Counted from the first letter of the stretch, positions 1 through 7,414 are shown. The stretch is 19,085 bases of DNA from Phycisphaerae bacterium (GCA_022842805.1 JALHOX010000030.1:1-19085), one strand, 5' to 3'. Made by a program: numbers and translations. Notes: generated from the letters alone by a model not told the origin.

Positions 1-756
1 CACTGTCGGCGCCAGCGCCAGCGCCGTCGGCCGGCTGGCCGTCGCCAGCCCCACCGCCAGCCCCGCCGCCGCAAAGCTCCCGCCATCCGCCAGCGACAAC
101 GCCAGCACGCTCAGCAACAGCGTCACGCTCTCGGCATACGCAAAGCTGAAATAGCACGCCTGCGGCAGGCAAAACACCAGCGCCACCGCAAAGGCCGCCG
201 CGCTCGCGTCGATCCGCCGCCACACCCAGCGATAAAGCACCAGCGCCGCCATCAGCGAACACACGTGCGACACCAGGATCATCGCCCCATTCGAAGAACC
301 CACCACGCCGCGGACCCCCCGCGCCAGCAGCGGAAAGAGCGGAAAAAACGCGATGTTCTGCTCTTTCTCCCACTGCGCGGCGTTCGCCGCCACCGGCCGA
401 TAGCGATAGCCCCCCTCCACGATCGTGCGATAGTGAAACCCGTCCGAGCGACACAGCGGCTCAAAATCGTGCAGCACGCGACGCCGCGTCTGCGACTCCG
501 CCGACTCCGGATCCGCCAGCGCCCGCGCGACGCGCTGCTGATGATGCTCCATCCGCGGCGTCAGTTGATGAGCAATCCGAAACTCAAACGCCGCGCCCAG
601 ATAGGCCGCCAGCCAGACCATCAGCCGCGTCAGAAACCAGATCGAAAGCACGGTCGGGATGCCCGACGTCCAGCGCGGCTTGCCCGCCTCGGTGTGCTCG
701 TTCTCTGCAAACCACAGCCGCGACGCGCCCGCGCCGCCTTCGTACCCCGCGCTCAT
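1..756 (-). CDS. PIG-V-like membrane glycosyltransferase (GT-C type), 3' end cut by window edge
   Basis: An open frame runs from an ATG at 756 to the left edge (252 codons) without a stop. The N-terminus is polar, then a membrane helix lies at about residues 33-55. A lumenal-type stretch follows with RSDGFHYRTIVEGGY (about 103-117) and IAFFPLFPLLAR (135-146). More hydrophobic helices lie at about 156-177, 187-203 and 208-232. The Asp-containing first loop, the GGY and the FFPLxPLL block are the pattern of the PIG-V family of mannosyltransferases that use lipid-linked sugar donors. I infer sugar transfer at the outer face of the cytoplasmic membrane; donor and acceptor are unknown. The start overlaps the stop of the upstream receiver gene by four bases (TCAT on the plus strand), so translation is probably coupled. 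The family call is fairly sure, the substrate is not. Confidence 0.7.
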   Translation of the reverse strand, partial: MSAGYEGGAGASRLWFAENEHTEAGKPRWTSGIPTVLSIWFLTRLMVWLAAYLGAAFEFRIAHQLTPRMEHHQQRVARALADPESAESQTRRRVLHDFEPLCRSDGFHYRTIVEGGYRYRPVAANAAQWEKEQNIAFFPLFPLLARGVRGVVGSSNGAMILVSHVCSLMAALVLYRWVWRRIDASAAAFAVALVFCLPQACYFSFAYAESVTLLLSVLALSLADGGSFAAAGLAVGLATASRPTALALAPTV

Positions 757-1157
757 TCGGCGGCGAGCTTGTGCGACAACAGCCGGCGAATGTGGTTGAG
801 CAACTCCAGCTTGTTCACCGGCTTGCTGATGAACACATCCGCCCCCGACTCGCGGGCCCGCTCCTCATCGGTCACTTCGTTCAACGCCGTGATGACGATG
901 ATCGGCAGATCCTGATGCGCCGGGTCGGCCTTCAGCCGCCGGCACACATCGAACCCGCTGCAGCGCGGCATCATAATGTCGAGCAGCAGCAGATCGGGCT
1001 TCTGCGCCGCCACCGCCTTCAGCGCCGCCTCGCCGTCCGCGGCCGAGATCGTCCGCAGCGGCAACGCCTCCAAATATGCTTCGAGCAACTCGACGATCTG
1101 CGGATTGTCATCGGCGATCAGCACGGTCGCCGCCGGCGCACTCGTGAAGTTGGACAT
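753..1157 (-). CDS. Stand-alone response-regulator receiver protein
   Basis: The 134-residue protein is one CheY-like receiver domain with no output domain. The acidic pair is D16-D17, the phospho-acceptor is D60 in LLLLDIMMPR, the switch Thr is T90 in IIVITAL and the conserved Lys is K112 in FISKP. Spacing is normal for the family. A good ribosome-binding site (GGAGG) lies six bases before the ATG. The gene sits 18 bases after the DUF2064 gene and overlaps the PIG-V-like gene, so all three are probably one transcript. No histidine kinase is in the window. As a single-domain receiver it should act through protein contact, for example on a kinase, a phosphorelay or an enzyme. Its link to the glycosyltransferase genes is inferred from position only. 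Confidence 0.93.
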   Translation of the reverse strand: MSNFTSAPAATVLIADDNPQIVELLEAYLEALPLRTISAADGEAALKAVAAQKPDLLLLDIMMPRCSGFDVCRRLKADPAHQDLPIIVITALNEVTDEERARESGADVFISKPVNKLELLNHIRRLLSHKLAAE

Positions 1158-1175
1158 ACTCAGCCTCCGATTCGG

Positions 1176-1859
1176 TCATTCGACCTCGCGCAGTGTGATG
1201 CTTTGCAATTGCTCCCGCAATCGAATCAGGGCCCGATCGTCGCTGCTTTCGATCCGCCGCCGCAGCTCACGCAGATCCTCCTCATGGTCCACATCGAACC
1301 ATCCCGGCCCGATCACCGGCCTCATTCCGGCCCGCTCCGCCGCCGCGATCGACTGCTCCAGCACGCGTTCCGTGCCCCAATCGACGCCCTCAAACAGCCC
1401 ATCCGCCATCCGCGTCGCCGAGATCAGACAATAGCCGCCGTCCGCCGCCGGCTCGAAATAGACCTCGCCCGCCCCGATCGCCCGCGCCGCCTCCAGCCGA
1501 TCATCGGGCAGATCCGGCGAATCGGCCCCCACAAAGACAATCGGCCCCCGCCCGACCTCGCTCGCCCACCGCCCCGCCCGCATCAGCCGCTCCCCCAGCG
1601 TCCCCGCGCCCTGCGAAATCACCTCCCAATCGCCCCCAGCCCCCGCCGAAAAATTCGCCGCCGCCCCATCCGGCGTAACGCACACCACCCGCCGCCCAAC
1701 ATGCGCGCGGGCGCTCCGCGCCATCGTCGCCTCCAACATCGCACGATAAGCCGCGCGCGCCGCGTCGGCCCCCAGCGTCGCCGCCAATCGCGTCTTCACC
1801 GGCCCGCTCGCCGGATCGCGGGCAAACAGCATCAGCGTCGACTCGGGCCGCTTATTCAT
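1176..1859 (-). CDS. TIGR04282 family / DUF2064 glycosyltransferase-like protein
   Basis: The protein has the GT-A nucleotidyl/glycosyl transferase fold of the TIGR04282 (DUF2064) family. Near the N-terminus is FARDPASGPVKTRL, with the K-T-R of the nucleotide-binding loop at residues 22-24. The metal-site motif is GADSPDL (111-117), followed by PAADGGYCLI (137-146) and DWGTERV (160-166). Its length of 227 residues is normal for the family. Members often sit beside other sugar transferases, and the exact reaction is not established. An ATG at 1859 is chosen. A GTG directly upstream at 1862 is an alternative adding one residue, and neither has a clear ribosome-binding site. It is the first gene of a minus-strand operon with the receiver and the PIG-V-like gene, and is divergent from the lipoprotein gene at 2013. 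Confidence 0.85.
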   Translation of the reverse strand: MNKRPESTLMLFARDPASGPVKTRLAATLGADAARAAYRAMLEATMARSARAHVGRRVVCVTPDGAAANFSAGAGGDWEVISQGAGTLGERLMRAGRWASEVGRGPIVFVGADSPDLPDDRLEAARAIGAGEVYFEPAADGGYCLISATRMADGLFEGVDWGTERVLEQSIAAAERAGMRPVIGPGWFDVDHEEDLRELRRRIESSDDRALIRLREQLQSITLREVE

Positions 1860-1874
1860 CACGTTTCAGTTTGC

Positions 1875-1903
1875 TTGTGGGAACCTTGGGGCGTTTCTAT
1901 AGT
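1875..1903 (+). promoter_or_regulatory. Candidate sigma-70-type promoter for the lipoprotein gene
   Basis: TTGTGG (1875-1880) and TATAGT (1898-1903) are separated by 17 bases in the divergent gap between 1859 and 2013. The -10 matches the consensus at five of six positions; the -35 matches only in TTG. It would give a leader of about 100 bases. No experimental support. Confidence 0.35.
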
Positions 1904-2012
1904 TTCACTGGGCAAGAGGGCCGCCGCCGGTCCGGTCGATCGTCGGCCGCGCTCCTCGACCCGGATCGTTACCCAAAACCGCACGCTCGGCGAGTCGGCA
2001 GGAGAGTTTTTG

Positions 2013-3062
2013 ATGCACACGGATGGTCGCGGTGCCCTACGTTGGATGGTCGCGGGCCTCGTCGCCGCCGGCTTGGCCGGAACAATCGCAGGCACCGGTT
2101 GCGGCAGCGGCGGGCAGGGATTCGAATTCCTCGGCGGACTCTTCCCCCTCAACCTGCCACCCGCAGGCGGCGGTAACGGCGGCGGCGGCGGAAGCAGCGG
2201 CGGCGGAGGCGGACTCGGCGGCGGGCTCGGCGGCGGATCACGCGAATTCGTCGACCCCTGCACCCTCCCCGACGCCCGAAAGCTCATCCGCATCTCCATG
2301 CGAAATGACAGCGAGGACTTCGTCCACTACTTCCTCCTCCTCGTCGCAAACATCAACGAAGGCGCAAACGAAGGAAACGGCAGCGTCTGCCCCGACGACG
2401 TCGACCTCTACACCACCTTCGGATACCAGCTCGTCGCCGATGGCGCAGTCCGCGAACTCGGTAGCGTCTGCGTCGTCGGACCCGCGCTCTTCTACCTCCA
2501 TCGCGGCGGCCAGTTCCGCGCAGGCGGCGCCTCGGGCCTCGCTTCCGCCATCGGCCCCGCCGCCGGCGCCAGCTCCACCTTCGACGCCTTCTTCACCAGC
2601 TCCGGCGCTTCCGTCCCTATCCCCGATTTCATCTACTTCAGCAACACCGGCAGCGGCGAAGGCCGCTCGCTGCTCATCAGCCGCCCCATCCTCTCGCCCT
2701 GCTCCGCCATCACTCTCGCGGGCGATCCCATCTGCGAGCAAGACGGCTTCTACTACGTCGACGAAACCGATCGCATCGTCGGCACCACCGCCCTCGGATT
2801 CGGCTCCGGACGACGCGTCTCCGCCGAGTTTCAGGGCACCGGCTGCCAGTGCCTCGGATCCAACGACCCCTTCCAACTCCTCGGCCCCGCTCGCGCCGCA
2901 GCCGCCAACGCCCGCTGCAACGAGTTCCTCCGCGGCGGCCGCATCGATTACGTCTTCATCCGCGATGACCAAGAACCGCCCGTGCCCCAGCTCGTCTGGC
3001 GCGTCACCGACGCCAACGGCAGCATCGTCCACGCCTTCGACGAACGCACCGGCGTTCAGTAA
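2013..3062 (+). CDS. Putative secreted Cys-rich lipoprotein with Gly-rich linker, function unknown
   Basis: The ATG at 2013 follows an AGGAGA ribosome-binding site with a spacer of about seven bases. The 349-residue product starts with a short charged end and a hydrophobic segment (about 11-26), then AGTGC with Cys at residue 30. This is a loose lipobox: it lacks the usual Leu/Ile at -3, so lipidation is likely but not certain. Residues 52-75 are almost all Gly and Ser, a flexible linker to the outside. The remaining ~270 residues hold eight cysteines (including a GCQC pair), an even number that suits disulfide-stabilised folding outside the cytoplasm. I do not recognise the domain. The gene stands alone: divergent promoter region before it, terminator hairpins right after it. 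Confidence 0.8.
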   Translation: MHTDGRGALRWMVAGLVAAGLAGTIAGTGCGSGGQGFEFLGGLFPLNLPPAGGGNGGGGGSSGGGGGLGGGLGGGSREFVDPCTLPDARKLIRISMRNDSEDFVHYFLLLVANINEGANEGNGSVCPDDVDLYTTFGYQLVADGAVRELGSVCVVGPALFYLHRGGQFRAGGASGLASAIGPAAGASSTFDAFFTSSGASVPIPDFIYFSNTGSGEGRSLLISRPILSPCSAITLAGDPICEQDGFYYVDETDRIVGTTALGFGSGRRVSAEFQGTGCQCLGSNDPFQLLGPARAAAANARCNEFLRGGRIDYVFIRDDQEPPVPQLVWRVTDANGSIVHAFDERTGVQ

Positions 3063-3069
3063 TCACCAG

Positions 3070-3143
3070 GGCGGATTTCTTCCGCCGCTTCCCCGCATCG
3101 AATGCACCACACTCCGCGCCGACAACGGCGCGGATTTCGTTTT
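3070..3143 (+). terminator. Tandem hairpin intrinsic terminator after the lipoprotein gene
   Basis: A first hairpin has arms GGCGGA (3070-3075) and TCCGCC (3081-3086). A second has perfect nine-base arms TCCGCGCCG (3113-3121) and CGGCGCGGA (3126-3134) with the four-base loop ACAA. The second is followed at once by TTTCGTTTT, a U-rich tail. It lies 50 bases after the stop at 3062. Confidence 0.75.
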
Positions 3144-3196
3144 CGCCGCGCTTGCAATCCCCTCCAACCTGCGCGAGTCTTCTCCCTCACGCGTAA

Positions 3197-3213
3197 GGTC
3201 CGCTGTGCGGACC
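3197..3213 (+). promoter_or_regulatory. Small hairpin upstream of the deoxyhypusine-synthase-like gene
   Basis: GGTCCGC (3197-3203) and GCGGACC (3207-3213) form a perfect seven-base inverted repeat with a three-base TGT loop, 37 bases before the ATG at 3251. There is no U-rich tail, so it is not a simple terminator. It could be a leader hairpin or a protein site; nothing shows which. Confidence 0.35.
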
Positions 3214-3250
3214 GCTTCATCGCGACCATTCAGAAAACCAAGGACCGCCC

Positions 3251-4459
3251 ATGCCCGCTCCTAAAGCCTCAAAATCCAAGCCCGCCGCCAAAAATACAAA
3301 GCCCGCCGCTGCCAAGCGCTCCCAACCCGCGCCGAGCCACGGCCACCACGCGCACCATGCCGCCCACAAAAAACCCGCCGCCCACAAACACTCCACCGAA
3401 ACCCCCGGCGGCGACATCAAGCGCACCGAATCCGACATGGGCGACGGCTGGAAGCACGGCCTCAAGCCGCTCCAGCCCATCGACGTCCGCAAGACCAAGT
3501 CCTTCGACCAGATGCTCCGCGCCATGGCCCAGACCAGCTTCGGCGGCCGCAACCTCGGCGAAGCCGCCGACGTGGTCTACGACATGGTCATGGACCCCGA
3601 TTGCAAAGTCGTCATGACCCTCAGCGGCGCCATGACCATCGCCAAGCAGGGCCTGCTCATCGCCGAGATGATCGAGCAGGGCATGGTCGACGCCGTCGTC
3701 AGCACCGGCGCGCTCATGTGCCACGGCCTCAGCGAACAGACCGGCCACACCCACTTCCGCCACGACCCGAGCTGGACCGACGACGAGCTCTACGACGCCG
3801 GCTACAACCGCGTCTACGACACCCTCGAGCTCGAAGCCAGCCTCGACGACCTCGCCCTCATCATCCGCGATATCCTCAAGGGCTATCACCCCAAGCACCC
3901 CGTCGGCAGCCACGACATCAACCGCGAGATCGGCCGCCACCTCGCCAAGAAGCCCGGCCGCGCCGTCCTCAAGGCCGCCTACCAAAAGAACGTCCCCGTC
4001 TACGTCCCCGCCTTCAGCGACAGCGAACTCGGCCTCGACCTCTACATGCACAACGTCCTCGCCAAGGACGAAGGCCATCAGCCCATCCAGCTCGACCCCC
4101 TCAAAGAAGTCGGCGACTGGCTCGACTTCTGCATGAAAGCCAAACGCCTCGGCATCTTCACCATCGGCGGCGGCGTCCCCCGCAACTGGGCCCAGCAGGT
4201 CGGCCCCCTCGGCGAACTCCTCAACCGCCGCAGCAAAGGCAAGCTCGGCGGCCTCATCCGCTTCCACTACGCCTGCCGCATCTGCCCTGAACCGACCCAC
4301 TGGGGCGGCCTCTCGGGCTGCACCTATTCCGAAGGCGTCTCCTGGGGCAAATTCGTCCCCGAAGCCGAAGGCGGCAAATTCGCCGAAGTCTACGCCGACG
4401 CCACCATCGCCTGGCCCATCCTCGTCCGCGGCGTGCTGGAGCGCATGGGCCGCGTCTGA
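3251..4459 (+). CDS. Deoxyhypusine synthase family protein (probable polyamine-acting enzyme)
   Basis: The 402-residue protein belongs to the DS family (PF01916). Recognisable blocks are TLSGAMT (123-129), STGALMCHGL (151-160), SDSELGLDL (256-264), GGGVPRNW (306-313), EGVSWGK (361-367) and YADATIAWP (381-389). K367 aligns with the Lys that carries the aminobutyl group in eukaryotic deoxyhypusine synthase, so the enzyme should be active with NAD and spermidine or a related polyamine. Bacteria have no eIF5A, so hypusine formation is unlikely; homospermidine-synthase-like chemistry is one alternative. Residues 1-50 are an extra tail rich in Lys, Ala, Pro and His (AAK repeats and HGHHAHHAAHK), resembling histone H1 tails. 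AAGGA lies seven bases before the ATG, supporting this start. It appears monocistronic. Confidence 0.88.
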   Translation: MPAPKASKSKPAAKNTKPAAAKRSQPAPSHGHHAHHAAHKKPAAHKHSTETPGGDIKRTESDMGDGWKHGLKPLQPIDVRKTKSFDQMLRAMAQTSFGGRNLGEAADVVYDMVMDPDCKVVMTLSGAMTIAKQGLLIAEMIEQGMVDAVVSTGALMCHGLSEQTGHTHFRHDPSWTDDELYDAGYNRVYDTLELEASLDDLALIIRDILKGYHPKHPVGSHDINREIGRHLAKKPGRAVLKAAYQKNVPVYVPAFSDSELGLDLYMHNVLAKDEGHQPIQLDPLKEVGDWLDFCMKAKRLGIFTIGGGVPRNWAQQVGPLGELLNRRSKGKLGGLIRFHYACRICPEPTHWGGLSGCTYSEGVSWGKFVPEAEGGKFAEVYADATIAWPILVRGVLERMGRV

Positions 4460-4638
4460 TTTTGCTGGCGTGTAGGTCGGGTCATCGACCCGGCGCTGCA
4501 CGGCGCAGCCACGTTTCGAGCTGCGAGTGCAGAGTGTCGAGTTGAAGACGCGAGGCCGTGAACCGCTGCGATGGGTGGCACGTAGGGTGGGCCGTGCCCG
4601 CCCTTTGCCGCCTCCGCGCACGCGAACCAACCGCAGCT
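4460..4638. repeat. Intergenic stretch with two hairpin-forming repeats
   Basis: CGGGTC (4478-4483) and GACCCG (4487-4492) form a perfect six-base hairpin with an ATC loop. GGGTGGGC (4585-4592) and GCCCGCCC (4596-4603) form an eight-base hairpin with one G-T pair and a CGT loop, followed by TTT. The text between them reads like dispersed intergenic repeat DNA rather than a gene. Whether these units recur elsewhere in the genome cannot be seen here. Confidence 0.45.
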
Positions 4639-5019
4639 ATGCCCGAGCGCACCGACAACAAGTTGGGACTCACGATCTGGGGTATGCCCCTCGTCATCTG
4701 GCGTGCGAAGCGGCCATGGCTCGCACTTGCGGTGGTGTGTGGCATCGCAAGCTTCCTTACCAATTTCGCGATCATCGGCACATTCCACCGCCCCGCCCTA
4801 GGCGCCAAAGCGCTGTTTATCGCCGGCTTTCTGATCGGAATCATCGGCAGCATGCTGGCAAAGCGACGTGTCGGCCGCCGGATCCGCGAAGACGGATATC
4901 AGGTTTGCCCCTGCGGTTACAGCCTCAAAGGTCTATCTCAAACGGGCAACTGCCCCGAGTGCGGGCGGGAATTCGATCTCGAAGTGCTACCGGTTCTATG
5001 GCATCGGTGGCTTGACTAG
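4639..5019 (+). CDS. Small membrane protein with C-terminal zinc ribbon
   Basis: The 126-residue protein has two hydrophobic helices at about residues 27-48 and 57-74. A basic stretch (KRRVGRRIRE) follows, then a zinc ribbon with C90, C92, C105 and C108 (CPCGYSLKG...NCPECGREF). The pattern CGYxLxGL...CPECG is very common in planctomycete membrane proteins of unknown role. Here the first pair is spaced CxC instead of the usual CxxC. The ATG at 4639 is chosen because a longer frame from 4558 would run through the hairpin repeat DNA. No clear ribosome-binding site is seen. The next gene follows after 72 bases on the same strand. Base composition is less GC-rich than the neighbouring conserved genes. 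Confidence 0.72.
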   Translation: MPERTDNKLGLTIWGMPLVIWRAKRPWLALAVVCGIASFLTNFAIIGTFHRPALGAKALFIAGFLIGIIGSMLAKRRVGRRIREDGYQVCPCGYSLKGLSQTGNCPECGREFDLEVLPVLWHRWLD

Positions 5020-5091
5020 CGCGACGCGTCATCACACGCGCGTTACGATTCTGATGTTGTCGTCCTCAGACCCGACGGTGGGGCGCCTCGC

Positions 5092-5640
5092 ATGAATGTC
5101 TCCTCCCGTTGGCGAACCGAGAACACAATCATCTGCACCGTTTCGATTGCGTTTTTCGTCGTCGCCCTTCTCACAGTCTCTCCCCACGTCCACTGCGACG
5201 ACGCAACAGCGATTTCAAACATGAATTACGAAGTCCAGATTCGTAAGGCCGCGTTTGCTGCAATCGACCGTGGCGCGGCGGCCAATGATTCACAGACAAC
5301 ACTCGCCGAGTGGAATTACGTCGAGGCCATCGTAAAAAAACTGCGAACCGGTTGGCCCGGGCTGCGGTTCGAACCCGCGTACCGACCTGTGAAGTATGAC
5401 TCAACGGATATTGCAGTATTGATTGTCGCGCGGGTCGCGTGGCGAATCTCCGAGTGCATCGACCCCGTTCGCACAGATCGGCTGTGGACGCTGATGCACG
5501 CACTTCGGCCCGAAGACAGCGACTCTTCGGGACTCCGAAGATTCTGGGAGTCCTGCTTTTCGCTCTATCGGCTCGACCCGAGTCGCCGCAACCCCATTCG
5601 CGACGCCACTTCGCGCCCGGCCGCGCCAAAGCATGACTAG
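5092..5640 (+). CDS. Hypothetical secreted or membrane-anchored protein
   Basis: The 182-residue product has a hydrophobic segment at residues 12-30 after a short basic N-terminus, like a signal peptide or a single anchor. The rest is soluble, with a helical middle (about 43-95) and several Arg/Trp-containing helices. I recognise no family. The start at 5092 has no convincing ribosome-binding site. Composition is clearly poorer in G and C: a hand count of 5221-5280 gives 34 of 60, against 43 of 60 in 3901-3960 of the DS-family gene. With the zinc-ribbon gene and the flanking repeats it looks like accessory DNA. The call as a real gene rests on the long frame and the signal-like start. Confidence 0.55.
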   Translation: MNVSSRWRTENTIICTVSIAFFVVALLTVSPHVHCDDATAISNMNYEVQIRKAAFAAIDRGAAANDSQTTLAEWNYVEAIVKKLRTGWPGLRFEPAYRPVKYDSTDIAVLIVARVAWRISECIDPVRTDRLWTLMHALRPEDSDSSGLRRFWESCFSLYRLDPSRRNPIRDATSRPAAPKHD

Positions 5641-5683
5641 CGCCGGCCGCCACGCCTCGCCGCCCGCGGCGCGCCCCTCTTCC

Positions 5684-5725
5684 ATTCGCTATTCGCCATT
5701 CGCAATTCGCTATTCGCCATTCACT
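5684..5725. repeat. Heptamer tandem repeat, six units of ATTCGCN
   Basis: Six consecutive seven-base units read ATTCGCT, ATTCGCC, ATTCGCA, ATTCGCT, ATTCGCC and ATTCACT. The last unit contains the stop codon (5721-5723) of the minus-strand endonuclease-family gene. On the minus strand a frame reads EWRIAN repeatedly, a chance product of the repeat. Confidence 0.85.
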
Positions 5726-6614
5726 CCCCCCATCCCACTTCCGCCCAAACCGCAAAATGATCCGACGGATAACGCCCATCAATCTTCCGCCGATCGATCT
5801 CCGCATGGCGGACCTTCCAGCCCGGCCCGATCCACACATAGTCGATCTTGCGATCACCGCCGTCGCTCTTCACATCAAACCCCGTAAACGTGCCCGCCGC
5901 ACCGCCGGCGTGCAGTACGCGGTACGTATCGCGCAGCGTCAGCTTGTCCCCCGTCGCGCCGCGCAGCGTCTCGATCGCCGGGTTGTCCTCCGCCGCGTTG
6001 AAATCGCCCACGACCAGCAGCGGATCGCCGCCCCCCGTGCGCTCCGCCAGCGCCGCGAAATGCGCGCGAATCTGCGTCGCCGCCCGCAACCGCGAATCCT
6101 GGCCGACATGATCCAGATGCACGTTGTACACCGTGCACCCTCGCCCGCTCCGCCAATCGATCAGCCGCGCCCACGTGCACAGCCGCGTGCAGGCGTTATC
6201 CCACGTGATCGACCCCGGCTCAAAGGGCCGATCGCTCAGCCAGAAGACGCCGCTCTCGACGATCGCGAATCGCGCCCGATCCACCAAAATCGGGCAGGCT
6301 TCGCCTTTCAGCCGCCCATCCTCTCGCCCCACGCCGATCGCCGCATAGCGCGGCAGCGCCGCCAGCAGCTCGCGCACCTGAAACGCCTCCGCCTCCTGCA
6401 ACCCCCACACATCCAGATTCAGATCCTCCATCGTCCGCACCACCCGCGCCCGCCGCACCTCCCAGCGATCTTCGCCATCGCTCGCAGAGCCGAAGCGAAT
6501 GTTGAAACTGCCGACCCGCAGCCCCGCCTCATCGCCGGCCTGCGCCGCCGCCGCAAGCAGCAGCGCAACCGCACAACATCCCCAACCGAACCAACCCACG
6601 CGAGCCATGTTCAT
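5721..6614 (-). CDS. Secreted endonuclease/exonuclease/phosphatase family protein
   Basis: The 297-residue protein starts with a signal peptide (hydrophobic 7-25, likely cleavage after AQA at about 26). The mature part is one EEP domain (DNase I / sphingomyelinase / inositol phosphatase fold) with the expected order of motifs: SFNIR (36-40), QE (73-74), HLDH (166-169), GDFNA (203-207), DYVW (258-261) and SDHFAV (284-289). All metal-binding and catalytic positions appear present, so it should be an active phosphodiesterase or phosphatase outside the cytoplasm; the substrate (nucleic acid, phospholipid or other) is open. The ATG at 6614 is chosen because GGAG lies nine bases upstream and the signal peptide then begins properly; ATG at 6608 is also possible. 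It lies 38 bases after the PEP-CTERM gene, probably in one operon. Confidence 0.88.
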   Translation of the reverse strand: MNMARVGWFGWGCCAVALLLAAAAQAGDEAGLRVGSFNIRFGSASDGEDRWEVRRARVVRTMEDLNLDVWGLQEAEAFQVRELLAALPRYAAIGVGREDGRLKGEACPILVDRARFAIVESGVFWLSDRPFEPGSITWDNACTRLCTWARLIDWRSGRGCTVYNVHLDHVGQDSRLRAATQIRAHFAALAERTGGGDPLLVVGDFNAAEDNPAIETLRGATGDKLTLRDTYRVLHAGGAAGTFTGFDVKSDGGDRKIDYVWIGPGWKVRHAEIDRRKIDGRYPSDHFAVWAEVGWGE

Positions 6615-6652
6615 CGTCGTCAACTCCGGTCGAGCGCAAGCGCGCCGCGCAA

Positions 6653-7414
6653 TCAAACCCGCCGTCGCGTTGCGAGCCCCGCGATCAACAGCAGCATCGC
6701 TCCCGCCGGCTCCGGAATCAGTACCGCCTCGGGCGAAGAATTGGTGTAGCTGATCGCGGCGCCGGCGACCTCCGCCGGACCGCCCGTCACATCATCATGC
6801 CCCAGGAAAATTCGATTCGTCGCACCGGTGCCCTGCAAAAAGCCGCTGGCTTGATTGTGTACCTGCACCTCGCCGAAATCGCCCTGAATCTCGACCCAAC
6901 CGAACAAGCCGTTATCGCCAGTCACCACCTGCAACTCGATGAACGGAAACTGAACCGTCGGCAGCCCGCGATCCAGTCCCGTCGCCACCGCGGCTGAAGG
7001 GTCGGCCTCGCTCCCGCCCCACGTCTGAATGCCCGGCACCTGAGTCCAGCGACGAATGTCATCGGTCGGATCGTTCGGCGTCGTGGCGTCGTCGAGCAAG
7101 CGCTGCCAGATATTCGTCCGCGTGATCTGCAGGTTGCCGGTCACGCTGAGCGAAAGATCAATGCGCCTCAGATTCGTGACCGGCGACGTGCTCCCGGGGC
7201 TGAGATCGGCCCAGAGGTAAAACCGCGTGATGTCGGTCGGCCGATCAATCAGCACGACCGGATCCCCGGTGCCCGGCGGAAGCGCCGCACTCTGATCGTC
7301 ATCTCCGTCAACCAATCCCGTCATCGACAAGAAATACCGCGTCGCGACCTGCCCCCAGGCATGACCACCCAACAAACTCGCCAAAACAAAGCTGACGATC
7401 CAACGTCTCGACAT
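6653..7414 (-). CDS. PEP-CTERM sorted secreted protein (paralogue 1)
   Basis: The 253-residue protein has a signal peptide (about 5-22, ending HAWGQ) and a PEP-CTERM tail: IPEP, a hydrophobic helix and a final RRR cluster. Such tails are recognised by exosortase, which anchors the protein to the envelope or an exopolymer. The domain between is not one I know. It contains RFYLWADLSPG, TNIWQR, an Asp-rich loop near LDDATTPNDPTDD, FGWVEI and ASGFLQGTG, nearly all shared with the protein at 10102-10860. GGAGG lies six bases before the ATG at 7414, which fixes the start. Exosortase genes are not in the window. The endonuclease-family gene follows after 38 bases, suggesting joint expression of two exported proteins. 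Confidence 0.87.
   Translation of the reverse strand: MSRRWIVSFVLASLLGGHAWGQVATRYFLSMTGLVDGDDDQSAALPPGTGDPVVLIDRPTDITRFYLWADLSPGSTSPVTNLRRIDLSLSVTGNLQITRTNIWQRLLDDATTPNDPTDDIRRWTQVPGIQTWGGSEADPSAAVATGLDRGLPTVQFPFIELQVVTGDNGLFGWVEIQGDFGEVQVHNQASGFLQGTGATNRIFLGHDDVTGGPAEVAGAAISYTNSSPEAVLIPEPAGAMLLLIAGLATRRRV

Noticed and set aside
771..2012. Very long plus-strand open frame leading into the lipoprotein gene
   Set aside because: It lies opposite two well-supported minus-strand genes and reads as Arg/Pro-rich low-complexity protein. The real gene starts at the ATG with a ribosome site at 2013.
3251..4459. Hypusine modification of a translation factor
   Set aside because: No eIF5A-like gene is present in the window and bacteria generally lack it, so the classical role is not claimed.
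4558..4638. Upstream start for the zinc-ribbon gene
   Set aside because: The extra residues would be coded by hairpin-repeat DNA and lack any ribosome site; 4639 gives a natural polar start before the helices.
5684..5725. CRISPR-like repeat
   Set aside because: Units are only seven bases and contiguous, with no spacers and no cas genes.
5171..5857. Minus-strand frame with EWRIAN repeats
   Set aside because: The repeats come from the heptamer tandem DNA, and the rest is antisense to the 5092-5640 gene and overlaps the EEP gene end.
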